A DNA stretch of 40,099 nt. It comes from a candidate division TA06 bacterium (GTDB taxonomy: Bacteria > Edwardsbacteria > AC1 > EtOH8). Location: the NCBI GenBank assembly GCA_016208585.1, contig JACQXR010000118.1:1-40099 (forward strand), read 5' to 3'. The translations under genes were made by a program, and so were the position numbers. The notes under the pieces were generated by a model. It did no database searches, was not told where the DNA came from, and saw only the letters and a program-made list of their open reading frames with translations. The first letter of the stretch is position 1, and every line of letters starts with the position of its first letter. Below are positions 9,328-17,884 of this stretch, in pieces.

Positions 9328-10765
9328 GAATATTATCGTAATTGGCACAGGCCGGGTGATGCAGATTGTCCTTAGCCTGGTCTCGGTGCGTTTGTTCACC
9401 ATGCTGCTTAGCCCCAGCCAGGTGGGAAATCTGTTTTTGATAAATTCCATCATAGCATTTTTTGGCCTGGTGTTGATAAATCCTGTTGGCATGTATCTGA
9501 ACCGGAGGCTTCACCATTGGTTTTCCCGCGGCCGGATGCCGGACGTGTTCTTTGTATTCAATCTGTATCTGATGGGCGTGTCCTTAGTATCGTTGCCCAT
9601 CGTATTGTTTTTGACCAAAGTATTGCATGTCGGAAGCGGCTTGAATGTAATGGTTTTGATGACATTTGTCATGATGAACATCTATGTCAGCAGCTGGAAC
9701 CAGACCATTATCCCCGCTCTGAATATGCTGCAGCATCGCAAAAGTTTTGTGGCGTTCAGCTTGCTGACGACGATAATCGGTCTCGCTTGTTCCGTGATAT
9801 TTGTTAGCCTGATTGAAAGGGGAGCCCTATGGTGGCTGCTGGGGCAGGTCTCCGCCCAATCAGTCGTGACCATAGCAGCTTTTGTCTATTTTCACAAAAT
9901 TACCCGGGCCAAGATATCCCGGGGGATTGCCAGGAGAAACTATAGTCCCGGCAACATCAAGTATGCCTTCAACTTCGTTTTGCCGCTGGCAGTTACCACG
10001 CTGTTCTGGTGGTTGCAGAACCAGTCGTACCGTATGATCGTCGAACACATCGTCGGACTGGAGTATCTGGCCATGATAGGACTGGGGTTGTCGATTGCCG
10101 CCAATATTTCAGCCGCGGTGGAATCACTGGTCCAGCAATTTTACTACCCAATATACTATGGCCAGATAAACACCGATGATAAGGCGACCCGTCAGACCGC
10201 CTGGGAAAAGATGGCCGGTTTCACCTTGCCCATATATGTCAGCACGGCAATTTTTGCGGCGCTTCTTTCTCCGTTTATAGTAAGCGTGCTGGCTGGTCCC
10301 AGGTACCAGGGCGTCACGATCTATGTGGTGATAGGCGCTTTGATAGAGTTGTTCCGGGCATCATCGGGTCTGCTGGCCAGCGTGGCCCATGCCGAATTGA
10401 AGACCAGATATTTGGTCAAACCGTACTTTATCGGCGCCCTGTGCGCAGTGGCGGGCGTGTATTTCGGGGCCCGCCAATTGCATTCTCAAGTATTTATACC
10501 CTTAGCGTTGGTCCTAAGCGGCTTTATGGTGATGATTGTGATGTTTTTTGAAATGAACAGGGTTATGCCCATTCAATTTAACTGGCCGGCGCTGGCCCGT
10601 TCATTTCTGATGTCCCTCCCGCTGGTGGCTGTCTTGGCGGCATATCACCTGTCCCAAAGCCTGGTGGTATCCGTTGCCGTCTGTGCCGTGTCTGGAATAT
10701 ATTTCATCGGATCTCAATACCTGATGCTTAAAGGCTCATTTGGCGGGGGAAAAGCCCATGGGTAA
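9320..10765 (+). CDS. Polysaccharide flippase, Wzx/MATE-like
   Basis: A polytopic membrane protein of 481 residues from ATG 9320. It has about twelve to fourteen hydrophobic segments spread over the whole length, as in Wzx-type oligosaccharide flippases of the MOP superfamily. The N-terminus IGTGRVMQIVLSLVSVRLFT is typical of Wzx helix 1, with a charged residue followed by a polymerisation-cluster-type motif. ATG 9320 is preferred over the upstream in-frame ATG 9290, which lies deeper in the GT10 gene and adds a non-hydrophobic tail. The predicted role is flipping undecaprenyl-linked repeat units across the inner membrane for the Wzy-like polymerase downstream. Confidence 0.85.
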   Translation: MDRNIIVIGTGRVMQIVLSLVSVRLFTMLLSPSQVGNLFLINSIIAFFGLVLINPVGMYLNRRLHHWFSRGRMPDVFFVFNLYLMGVSLVSLPIVLFLTKVLHVGSGLNVMVLMTFVMMNIYVSSWNQTIIPALNMLQHRKSFVAFSLLTTIIGLACSVIFVSLIERGALWWLLGQVSAQSVVTIAAFVYFHKITRAKISRGIARRNYSPGNIKYAFNFVLPLAVTTLFWWLQNQSYRMIVEHIVGLEYLAMIGLGLSIAANISAAVESLVQQFYYPIYYGQINTDDKATRQTAWEKMAGFTLPIYVSTAIFAALLSPFIVSVLAGPRYQGVTIYVVIGALIELFRASSGLLASVAHAELKTRYLVKPYFIGALCAVAGVYFGARQLHSQVFIPLALVLSGFMVMIVMFFEMNRVMPIQFNWPALARSFLMSLPLVAVLAAYHLSQSLVVSVAVCAVSGIYFIGSQYLMLKGSFGGGKAHG

Positions 10766-11792
10766 TGTTTCCCAAGCCCCTTTGGTTTGCATCTGCCTGC
10801 CGACCTATAATGCCGGGTCAACCATAGCAGAAACCCTGGAATCACTGGTTTCACAGCGCTACCATCCGTTTAATATATTTGTGGTTGACAACGTGTCAAC
10901 CGACGATACCGTTTTGATCGTTAGGAAATATGCCTCCCGGTACCAGAACATCCAGGTGCATTGCTTCGATGAAAATATCGGAGCCGAGGGAAATTTTAAC
11001 CGTTGCATCCGGCTGACCAAAGGCAAATACACCGCCATCTATCACTCCGATGATTTATATGACCCCTGGATCATTGAAAAAGAAGTGGCTTTTCTCGAAA
11101 CTTATCAGTCAGCCGGGGCGGTGTTCACCACGGCTGTGATCATTGACGGCGTTGGGAGGCAAATCGGAGTCCGCAAAATACCCGGGGCCCTGGCTAAAAA
11201 ACATCCGCCGGTCTACGGATTCGAAGAGATATTCAAATCCATGCTGATGGCAGGTAATTTTCTGATAACACCTTCGGCCATGGTGCGAACCAGCATGTAC
11301 CGGGAGACTATCCGGCAGTGGGGCGGAAAACAGTATGCGTCATCGGCTGATCTGGATGTCTGGCTCAGAATAGCCCTGGCCGGTCAAATCGGCATCATTA
11401 ATGAACAACTGCTGAAGTACCGGATGAGTCCGGTCAGTTTTACTTATAGATCGTCCCGATCGGAGACCAAACGCGACGACCTGTTTTTGGTGCTGGATCA
11501 ATACGCAGCCCGTTATCCCCAGGTGCTTTCCCGGGACGATCTGAACAACTATCGTTTGTTAAACATTCACCGGGATGTGGTGCGTTCAGTGAACTTGATC
11601 ATCGATAACGATCCTCGCCAGGTTCGGGCCCGGTTGAAAGGCCTTTTTTCTTGGCAGGATTTACGAGCCTCATTCGTTTCCCTGAGGCGCATGAAAATAT
11701 TAACCACGGGTCTTATTCTTTACATGATGTCATTATTTACGCTTAGCCCGGGCCTGCGTCGTTTCATTTACCAGTTGCGGTTTCGACAATGA
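10758..11792 (+). CDS. Family 2 glycosyltransferase
   Basis: A GT-A fold glycosyltransferase with the GT2 N-terminal pattern CLPTYNAGSTIAETLESL (from residue 13), VVDNVSTDDT, and the acidic nucleotide-sugar/metal motif HSDDLYDPW near residues 96-104. A C-terminal hydrophobic stretch (ILYMMSLFTLSP) may associate with the membrane. ATG 10758 is preferred because GGCGGGGGA lies just upstream; the TTG at 10740 would extend it by six residues inside the flippase gene. Its stop overlaps the next start by four bases. It probably adds one sugar of the repeat unit, with specificity unknown. Confidence 0.88.
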   Translation: MGNVSQAPLVCICLPTYNAGSTIAETLESLVSQRYHPFNIFVVDNVSTDDTVLIVRKYASRYQNIQVHCFDENIGAEGNFNRCIRLTKGKYTAIYHSDDLYDPWIIEKEVAFLETYQSAGAVFTTAVIIDGVGRQIGVRKIPGALAKKHPPVYGFEEIFKSMLMAGNFLITPSAMVRTSMYRETIRQWGGKQYASSADLDVWLRIALAGQIGIINEQLLKYRMSPVSFTYRSSRSETKRDDLFLVLDQYAARYPQVLSRDDLNNYRLLNIHRDVVRSVNLIIDNDPRQVRARLKGLFSWQDLRASFVSLRRMKILTTGLILYMMSLFTLSPGLRRFIYQLRFRQ

Positions 11793-13108
11793 TACTGGCC
11801 GGGAAAGACAGCTCGATTCCGGTATCGCAGGATGTCGAGCGGGAGTTATTGCCACCAGCCACAATGGCGGTAAAGAAAAGGCCATTGCTGCTGCTGCTGC
11901 TGTGGTTGATCACCACGGTATTGCTTTTTATTTTCGGACCCTACAGTTACAGCTTTGGGAACAAAATCCAACTGTACACATATCTGGCTGCGGTTCACAT
12001 TGCGTTGTATGCCGGGTACTGTCTGGGGCTGCGGACCAAACCGCAGCGGCCCAAAGTAATCCTGAAAGGGCTGGCCCTGGCAAAAATAAGCCTGCTGTTT
12101 TCAGGGGTGCTGCTGATGGTCAACCTGCTCTGCACCGGCGGCGGAGACATTGGAAGGCTGGCTCTGGCAATAAAGGACCCTGGTGCCGCTTATGCGGCGG
12201 GGAGCACCAAAGGAGGGGTCTCGATCTTCAACTATATCGGAATATTCTCAGCCCCGGTATCAATGATGTCCTTCGTGCTGGGAACCTATTATTGGGCCCG
12301 ATTGCGGGTGGTGTATAAAATATTACTGGCAAGTTTATTTGCAACGGCCATATTATCGAGCATCGGAGCTTCGGTTCGGAGCACGATAATCATCACCGGG
12401 CTTTACGCGGCGGCGGCATTTGGGGCAGCCTATCAAAATAAAATCATCCATGTTACTTCCAGGGCAAAACTGATGCTGGTTGTTGTACTGGTGTGTGCCA
12501 CGGTGGTGTTTTTCAAATATTTTGCCTTTTTAACGGAAAATCGGCAGCAGGGCGACAACCGGCTGCGCAACCCCTTGACGAACGAAATGCCGGCGCAGGA
12601 TCATCCGATGTATAAAATATTACCCGAGGCCTGGCATAACACCTATACCATAGCGGCATTTTACATTTCACATTCCTACTACCGGCTGGCCCAGGCGTTG
12701 AATATGCCGTTCATAGGCATCGGATGGGGCGCAAGCAATTCAGCTTTTTTGGTCCGCAATATTGTCCGGCTGACCGGCTGGACCGAGTTTGAAAATTATT
12801 CCTACGGCATGCGTTTGGACCGGATGACCGGATACGGCGATTTTGGACTGGCCTGGTCAACCATCTACACCTGGATCGCCTCCGATGTCACCTTTCCCGG
12901 GAGCGTGTTGATCATATTTATGATCGGCTATTTCTTTGCCCGGGCCTGGACAGGCGTTCTGGAGCAACGGGGCCCATTATCAGTCATGGCCTTCGCCTGT
13001 TTCGTGATCATTGTTTTTTCTTTTCCGATGAATAACCCGCTGCAAGACGGTCCGGGAATCAGCACTTATTTTGGGATACCATTTTTATGGTGGCTGAACA
13101 GGGGATGA
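11789..13108 (+). CDS. O-antigen polymerase-like membrane protein (Wzy candidate)
   Basis: A 439-residue polytopic membrane protein with about ten to twelve hydrophobic segments and a large hydrophilic segment at roughly residues 245-330. This layout is typical of oligosaccharide repeat-unit polymerases. Recognisable family features are the polar run after the central helices (FLTENRQQGDNRLRNPL) and the late motif DRMTGYGDFGLAW followed by a final helix pair. It follows the flippase and GT2 with a four-base overlap. Wzy proteins diverge strongly, so the call rests on topology and context. The other candidate for polymerase or ligase is the gene at 16114. Confidence 0.72.
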   Translation: MILAGKDSSIPVSQDVERELLPPATMAVKKRPLLLLLLWLITTVLLFIFGPYSYSFGNKIQLYTYLAAVHIALYAGYCLGLRTKPQRPKVILKGLALAKISLLFSGVLLMVNLLCTGGGDIGRLALAIKDPGAAYAAGSTKGGVSIFNYIGIFSAPVSMMSFVLGTYYWARLRVVYKILLASLFATAILSSIGASVRSTIIITGLYAAAAFGAAYQNKIIHVTSRAKLMLVVVLVCATVVFFKYFAFLTENRQQGDNRLRNPLTNEMPAQDHPMYKILPEAWHNTYTIAAFYISHSYYRLAQALNMPFIGIGWGASNSAFLVRNIVRLTGWTEFENYSYGMRLDRMTGYGDFGLAWSTIYTWIASDVTFPGSVLIIFMIGYFFARAWTGVLEQRGPLSVMAFACFVIIVFSFPMNNPLQDGPGISTYFGIPFLWWLNRG

Positions 13109-13109
13109 T

Positions 13110-14297
13110 GTGAATAAAACTAATTCGACAAAACGGATACTCATCAACGCTGTCAACCTGACCGGAGCCGGCGCCCGGTCGATAGGCCTCAGTTTGATCC
13201 CCAATCTGGTCAGATTGCATCCGCAATGGCATTTTTGCATACTTGTTCCGGATGAAGAAGAGTTCCGTTCCCTGCCATTGTTTGACAATGCGGAAATATT
13301 GTTTGAAAAACGGCGGCGGGTGGTGAACAATGACATTCTCCGGTTATGGGAAATATTCTGGCAAATCCCTCGTTTGGCGGAAAAAAAGAAGGCCAAGGTG
13401 TGTCTGACCCTTGGCGACATCAATCCGGCCGGCCTTCCCTGCCCGGGGGTGGTGTTTGTGCAGCAGGCCCTGCTGGCCTATGAACAGAAGGAACATCCAG
13501 GGGTCCAAACCTGGCCTTGGGGGAAACGATTATGTATGCAAAAGCTGTTTTCATATACTGTTAGATCATCGGAGGCAGTCATTGTGCAGTCGGCCGTCAT
13601 GGCCCAGCGGCTCCACCAAAAATATAAGATCCCGCTTCGAAAGATTCAGATAATACGCCAGCCGGTTCCCCAGGCCCTCCGGGAGGCGGCGCTGGCGGCG
13701 GCTCCGAACCAAGTAATGGCTGGCCACAAGAATAACATCAAATTACTTTTTCTGGCGAAAGCATATCCCCATAAAAATCATGCGATTTTAGCAGCAGTGG
13801 CCCAGGAATTACGGAGGCGGGACCTGGCCGGCCAGGTCCGAATTTATACGACGATTGAGGGCGAGGCGGAAGCCCGACTGGCAAAAGAAGTTTTACAGAA
13901 CCACGGAGATGTGATCACGAATTTGGGAGCCTTAAAGGCGACAGAGGTGGCTGGGGCATTCAAGGCGGCATCCGCGCTTTTTTTGCCGACCTTGATAGAA
14001 AGTTACGGCCTGATCTATCTGGAGGCCATGACCTTTGGGCTGCCGATTTTGACCTCGGACCGCGATTTTGCCAGGGAGATGTGCCGCGATCAGGCCATTT
14101 ATTTTGACCCCCACGATCCCTTGTCCATTGTTGATGCAATTCAAAACCTTCCGGCCTTTAGGAAAGGACACCAGGTTAAAAACAATGCCACTGCCGGGGC
14201 CGGGCGGTTTCCATCGGACTGGAAACAGGTGGCCCGCGGGTTTATGAATGTCGTCCAGCAGGCCCTGGCGGAAAAGGAACGCGGTTTGACCCCATGA
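13110..14297 (+). CDS. Family 4 glycosyltransferase
   Basis: A GT-B fold enzyme of 395 residues. The N-terminus ILINAVNLTGAGARSIG resembles the glycine-rich acceptor loop of GT4 enzymes. The C-terminal donor site shows the E-x7-E motif in ESYGLIYLE within LPTLIESYGLIYLEAMTFG. KAYPHKNHAIL is the usual linker that starts the C-terminal domain. The start codon is GTG 13110, two bases past the preceding stop. The nearby ATG at 13108 runs straight into TGA, so GTG is the only workable start. The stop overlaps the next gene by four bases. Sugar specificity is unknown. Confidence 0.87.
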   Translation: MNKTNSTKRILINAVNLTGAGARSIGLSLIPNLVRLHPQWHFCILVPDEEEFRSLPLFDNAEILFEKRRRVVNNDILRLWEIFWQIPRLAEKKKAKVCLTLGDINPAGLPCPGVVFVQQALLAYEQKEHPGVQTWPWGKRLCMQKLFSYTVRSSEAVIVQSAVMAQRLHQKYKIPLRKIQIIRQPVPQALREAALAAAPNQVMAGHKNNIKLLFLAKAYPHKNHAILAAVAQELRRRDLAGQVRIYTTIEGEAEARLAKEVLQNHGDVITNLGALKATEVAGAFKAASALFLPTLIESYGLIYLEAMTFGLPILTSDRDFAREMCRDQAIYFDPHDPLSIVDAIQNLPAFRKGHQVKNNATAGAGRFPSDWKQVARGFMNVVQQALAEKERGLTP

Positions 14298-15520
14298 AAA
14301 CTGTGTTAATCTGCCAGTATTATCCGCCGGAGCAGGCGCCCATCGGGGTGATGCTCCGTGAACTGGCCGGGGATATGGTGAAAAACGGCCACCAGGTGAC
14401 CGTGGTGACAGGTTTTCCCAACCATCCGGCAGGGATAATCTTTCCCGGTTACAGCCGAAGACTGTTCAGCGTATCTTGGGATGGCGGGGTCAAGGTGATC
14501 CGGTGCTTTCTTCATATCTCGCCCCGCAAAACCATCTTCGGACGGCTGTTGAACTTCGCCAGCTTCGGGATCACCTCCTTTCTGGCGGTGCTGTTCTTGG
14601 AAAAACCTGACCTGATGCTGGTTGTGTCCCCCCCCCTGTCCAACGGCCTTACGGCCATGATGCTCAAGGGACTTAAAGGGTGCCGCTATATCTTCAACGT
14701 CCAGGACATCTATCCCGACGCCGCCGTGAATGCGGGGGTGGTAAATAATTCACGGCTGATAGGCCTGCTGCAAAAGCTGGAAATGACCATTTACCGCAAG
14801 GCCCACAAGGTGACGGTGATCTCCGAGGGTTTCCGGGATAACCTGGTAAAAAAGGGCGTGCCGTCCGGAAAGGTCGAGATCATCTACAACTGGATAGACG
14901 CCTCCGAGATCGCTCCCCAACCCAGGGAAAATGATTTTTCCCTGAAGCAGGGGCTGAATGACAAATTCGTGGTGCTGTACTCGGGGACCATCGGGATAGT
15001 ATCGGGGGCGGAGATAATGCTGGAGTGCGCCCAAAGCCTGAAAGGCAACCGGGACATCGTTTTCCTGATGGTGGGGGAGGGGGTGGTCAAGGACCGGATC
15101 AGGGACGCCGCCTTAAAAAGGGGCCTGGACAACATCAGGCTGCTGCCATTCCAGCCCCGGGAGATGTTATCCGGGGTGATCTCCAGCGCCGGCATCGCCA
15201 TAGTGACACTGGGAAAAAACAAGGGAAAAAGCTCGGTTCCCAGCAAATTATTGGGATACATGGCGGCGGCCAAACCGGTGGCGGCCAGCCTGGACCCGGA
15301 CAGCGACACGGCCAGGTTCATCGCCCGGGCCGGGTGCGGTCTCTGCGTTCCGGCCGGGGACGCCCGGGGCCTGACCGAAGCGATCCTGGCCCTGTACCGC
15401 GATCCGGCCCGAAGGCTGAAGCTGGGCCAGAACGGCAGGCACTTCCTGCTGAAACACGGCGAGCGGAAGGCCGCCACGCTGAGATACCAGAAACTGATGG
15501 AAGAATGCGCCGTCCGGTAG
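14294..15520 (+). CDS. Family 4 glycosyltransferase, WbuB/WcaI-like
   Basis: A 408-residue GT-B glycosyltransferase. The N-terminus CQYYPPEQAPIGVMLRELA and the GFPNHPAG segment are hallmarks of the WbuB/WcaI subgroup of GT4. VQDIYPDAAVNAG and the linker YSGTIGIVSGAEIML support the same assignment. Known members transfer an N-acetylated amino sugar such as FucNAc during O-antigen or colanic-acid assembly. The donor here cannot be fixed. It overlaps the preceding gene by four bases and is followed three bases later by a GNAT gene. From this gene to 19.7 kb the sequence looks more G+C-rich than the first 14 kb, so the locus may have been assembled from two parts. Confidence 0.88.
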   Translation: MKTVLICQYYPPEQAPIGVMLRELAGDMVKNGHQVTVVTGFPNHPAGIIFPGYSRRLFSVSWDGGVKVIRCFLHISPRKTIFGRLLNFASFGITSFLAVLFLEKPDLMLVVSPPLSNGLTAMMLKGLKGCRYIFNVQDIYPDAAVNAGVVNNSRLIGLLQKLEMTIYRKAHKVTVISEGFRDNLVKKGVPSGKVEIIYNWIDASEIAPQPRENDFSLKQGLNDKFVVLYSGTIGIVSGAEIMLECAQSLKGNRDIVFLMVGEGVVKDRIRDAALKRGLDNIRLLPFQPREMLSGVISSAGIAIVTLGKNKGKSSVPSKLLGYMAAAKPVAASLDPDSDTARFIARAGCGLCVPAGDARGLTEAILALYRDPARRLKLGQNGRHFLLKHGERKAATLRYQKLMEECAVR

Positions 15521-15523
15521 GAT

Positions 15524-16117
15524 ATGATACGAAAAATGACGCCAAACGATGTGGACCAGGTGGTCCAGACCCACCTGCAAAGCTTTCCCGGATTTTTCCT
15601 GAGCGAGCTGGGTCCCAAATTCCTGTCCCGGTACTACCGGGCGGTGTGCTCCGATCCCAGCGGCATTGCGCTGGTGGGGCTTGATCAAACCGGACGGGTG
15701 GCCGGGTTCGTGGCCGGGACCGCCAACCCCAGAGGTTTCTACTCCAGGCTCTTGAAAAAACAGTGGGTGATGTTCGGCTGGGCCTCCCTTCCGGCCGTGA
15801 CGAGAAACCCCTCAATCATCGTGCGGTTGCTGGGGGCCCTGAACCATCCTGGTGAAAACCCGGCGGGCAATGAGATGGCCGGACTGTACTCGATCGGGAC
15901 ATCTCCCGAAGCCCAGGGCCTGGGCTGGGGCGGGAAACTGGTGGCGGAATTCCTGAAAACGGCCAGGGACAAAGGGTGCCGGAAGGTTTTTTTGACCACC
16001 GACCGCGACGGCAACGACGGGGTCAACCGGTTCTACCAGAAAAATGGATTCACCATAAAACGGCAGTTTGCAACACCCCAGGGACGCCGGATGAACGAGT
16101 ACTGGACAGACCTATGA
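15524..16117 (+). CDS. GNAT-family N-acetyltransferase
   Basis: A 197-residue acetyl-CoA-dependent acyltransferase. The start MIRKMTPNDVDQVVQTH is the usual beta1-alpha1 region of GNAT enzymes. The pyrophosphate-binding motif is QGLGWGGKL near residue 135, and VNRFYQKNGF is the final strand signature. The gene lies between a GT4 and a ligase-type gene, with three-base and four-base junctions. A role in acetylating an amino sugar (as WecD does) or the glycan itself is likely, but no sugar aminotransferase other than the RfbH-type dehydratase is present in the window. The ribosome binding site TAGGA lies immediately upstream. Confidence 0.85.
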   Translation: MIRKMTPNDVDQVVQTHLQSFPGFFLSELGPKFLSRYYRAVCSDPSGIALVGLDQTGRVAGFVAGTANPRGFYSRLLKKQWVMFGWASLPAVTRNPSIIVRLLGALNHPGENPAGNEMAGLYSIGTSPEAQGLGWGGKLVAEFLKTARDKGCRKVFLTTDRDGNDGVNRFYQKNGFTIKRQFATPQGRRMNEYWTDL

Positions 16118-17346
16118 TGAATAAAAACATGGCGGCAAATTTTCTGGATCAGACAACCCAGCTGGCCATGGTAGGGTTCGTGGCCTCGCTTCCGGTGTCC
16201 ATCGCCTTCACTCAAAGTTCACTGTTCGCGGGCTGGGTGGCCTGGCTCTTGAAATGCTTGGTGGAAAAACGGTGGAACGGTTTCAAGACCCCGCTGGACT
16301 TGGGCATCGGGCTGTTTCTGGCCTCGGCGTTGCTTTCCACCGTCTTCTCGCTTTCCCCCTGGGAGAGCTTCATCAGCCTTAAAAAATTCTACCTGCTGTC
16401 GGCAGTGTATTTCACAGGGTTCAATGTAAAGAGCCCGGCCCGGCTGCTGGAACTGGTCAAGCTGTTCCTGGGGATGACGGCCCTGACCGGGGTCTACGGC
16501 CTGGTGATGTTCTGGTTTGGATACCAGCCGAGGCTTTTGGCCGCCCAGGGAATGGCCATGACCTCAGGCGGAATATTCATGATGGCCGGTCTGCTGTCTT
16601 TGGCCTGGATACAATACCAGCTTGGGTCGCCCGGCCGGCGGCAGCGGCTGCACTCCCTGGCCGCTGCGGCCCTGCTGGCGGCCAGCCTGATCCTTACCCG
16701 AACGGTCAGCTCCTGGTTCGGTTTTGTGATGGGTTTTCCGGCCCTGATCAGGTCATGGAAAAGGAGGACGGCGGTATTTTTGTTGGCCGCGTTGCTTTTG
16801 GCCGGGGTTTTTTACAGCGCCAACAATTACCAGATGTCATTTAAGTTATATTCCGGGAACAAGGCCACCTCCTGGAACATGAGGTTGGGTTTTTGGCGGA
16901 TGGGATGGCAGCTGATCAAGGAACGGCCGGTGCTGGGAACGGGATCGATAGACCTGGGCCAGATACTGAAGGGGATGCGGACCGCCGAAGACGAAAAACT
17001 CTGGCAGGGGATACCCATGGGCGGACACCTGCACAACAATTTCATCCAGATCGCCGCCACCCGGGGGTTTGTAGGCCTGGCCGCTTTCCTGTTCATGTGG
17101 TTCTCTATTTTTGCGCTGGCGGCGAAACTGATGGGATCCAGATCCCGCCTGACCGGCATATTTGCCGGGGGGATCATGGCGGCGCTGACAGGTTTTCAGA
17201 TTAACGGACTGGCGGAATGGAATTTCAGCGACTCGGAGGTGGTGACCATCGTCTGGGTGATGGCGGGACTGCTGCTGGCGCTGCACCGCTTTAATATTGA
17301 CGGAATTTTGAAGGACGAGCCAAAGAAACATGAAGCGGTTATTTGA
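16114..17346 (+). CDS. O-antigen ligase/polymerase family membrane protein
   Basis: A 410-residue polytopic protein from ATG 16114, which overlaps the GNAT stop (ATGATGA; ATG 16117 is equally possible). The in-frame region upstream lies inside the GNAT gene and is not used. It has the Wzy_C/WaaL-type signature: the segment GTGSIDLG, then GGHLHNNFIQIAATRGFVG, before the last helices. The H-x-N-N-F-I-Q pattern and the following helix are the hallmark of the family. About ten hydrophobic segments are visible. It may ligate the finished polymer to a lipid A core or act as polymerase, with the 11789 protein taking the other job. Confidence 0.82.
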   Translation: MMNKNMAANFLDQTTQLAMVGFVASLPVSIAFTQSSLFAGWVAWLLKCLVEKRWNGFKTPLDLGIGLFLASALLSTVFSLSPWESFISLKKFYLLSAVYFTGFNVKSPARLLELVKLFLGMTALTGVYGLVMFWFGYQPRLLAAQGMAMTSGGIFMMAGLLSLAWIQYQLGSPGRRQRLHSLAAAALLAASLILTRTVSSWFGFVMGFPALIRSWKRRTAVFLLAALLLAGVFYSANNYQMSFKLYSGNKATSWNMRLGFWRMGWQLIKERPVLGTGSIDLGQILKGMRTAEDEKLWQGIPMGGHLHNNFIQIAATRGFVGLAAFLFMWFSIFALAAKLMGSRSRLTGIFAGGIMAALTGFQINGLAEWNFSDSEVVTIVWVMAGLLLALHRFNIDGILKDEPKKHEAVI

Positions 17347-17884
17347 CATAATGGCATCCTGCGGGGCCCTGATCTTCCTGCTGCCCCTGATGGCCCTGGT
17401 GGCGCTGGCCATAATCATTGATTCCCGGGGCGGGGCGCTTTTCCTGCAGGAGCGGACGGGATTGAACGGAAAACCCTTCAAAATATTCAAGTTCCGGACC
17501 ATGGTCCCCAATGTCGAAAACAAGGGGCCCCTGCTGGCCGTCCGTAACGATCTTCGGGTGACCAGGGTGGGGAAATTTTTAAGACGCTGGAGCCTGGACG
17601 AGCTCCCCCAGCTGTTCAACATCATCAAGGGGGACATGAGTTTGATCGGACCCCGGCCCGAGATCCCGGCACTGGAGGCGGAATGGTCGCTCTGGCAACG
17701 CAAGGTGCTTCAGGTCCGCCCCGGCCTGTCCGGTTTTGCCCAGATTATGGGCCGCGACGACCTGCCGATAGACACCAAGCTGAGGTTGGACAGTTATTAT
17801 ATCCGCCATATGAGTTTTTGTTTTGATCTTTGGATAATCTGGAGAACCTTAGTGATAGTATTAACCGGAAGGGGAGCATTTTAA
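17330..17884 (+). CDS. Polyprenyl-phosphate phosphoglycosyl transferase, PglC-like
   Basis: A small monotopic phosphoglycosyl transferase of 184 residues, the size of PglC rather than of full-length WbaP/WcaJ. It starts lipid-linked glycan assembly by moving a sugar-1-phosphate from a UDP sugar to undecaprenyl phosphate at the inner membrane. Visible are the N-terminal re-entrant hydrophobic helix (MKRLFDIMASCGALIFLLPL), FKFRTMV, the catalytic Asp-Glu in SLDELPQLFN, the SLIGPRPE motif and RPGLSGFAQ. It overlaps the previous gene by 17 bases and the next by one base (TAATG). With the adjacent PglF/WbpM-like dehydratase it suggests a 2,4-diamino or 6-deoxy-HexNAc first sugar. Confidence 0.93.
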   Translation: MKRLFDIMASCGALIFLLPLMALVALAIIIDSRGGALFLQERTGLNGKPFKIFKFRTMVPNVENKGPLLAVRNDLRVTRVGKFLRRWSLDELPQLFNIIKGDMSLIGPRPEIPALEAEWSLWQRKVLQVRPGLSGFAQIMGRDDLPIDTKLRLDSYYIRHMSFCFDLWIIWRTLVIVLTGRGAF

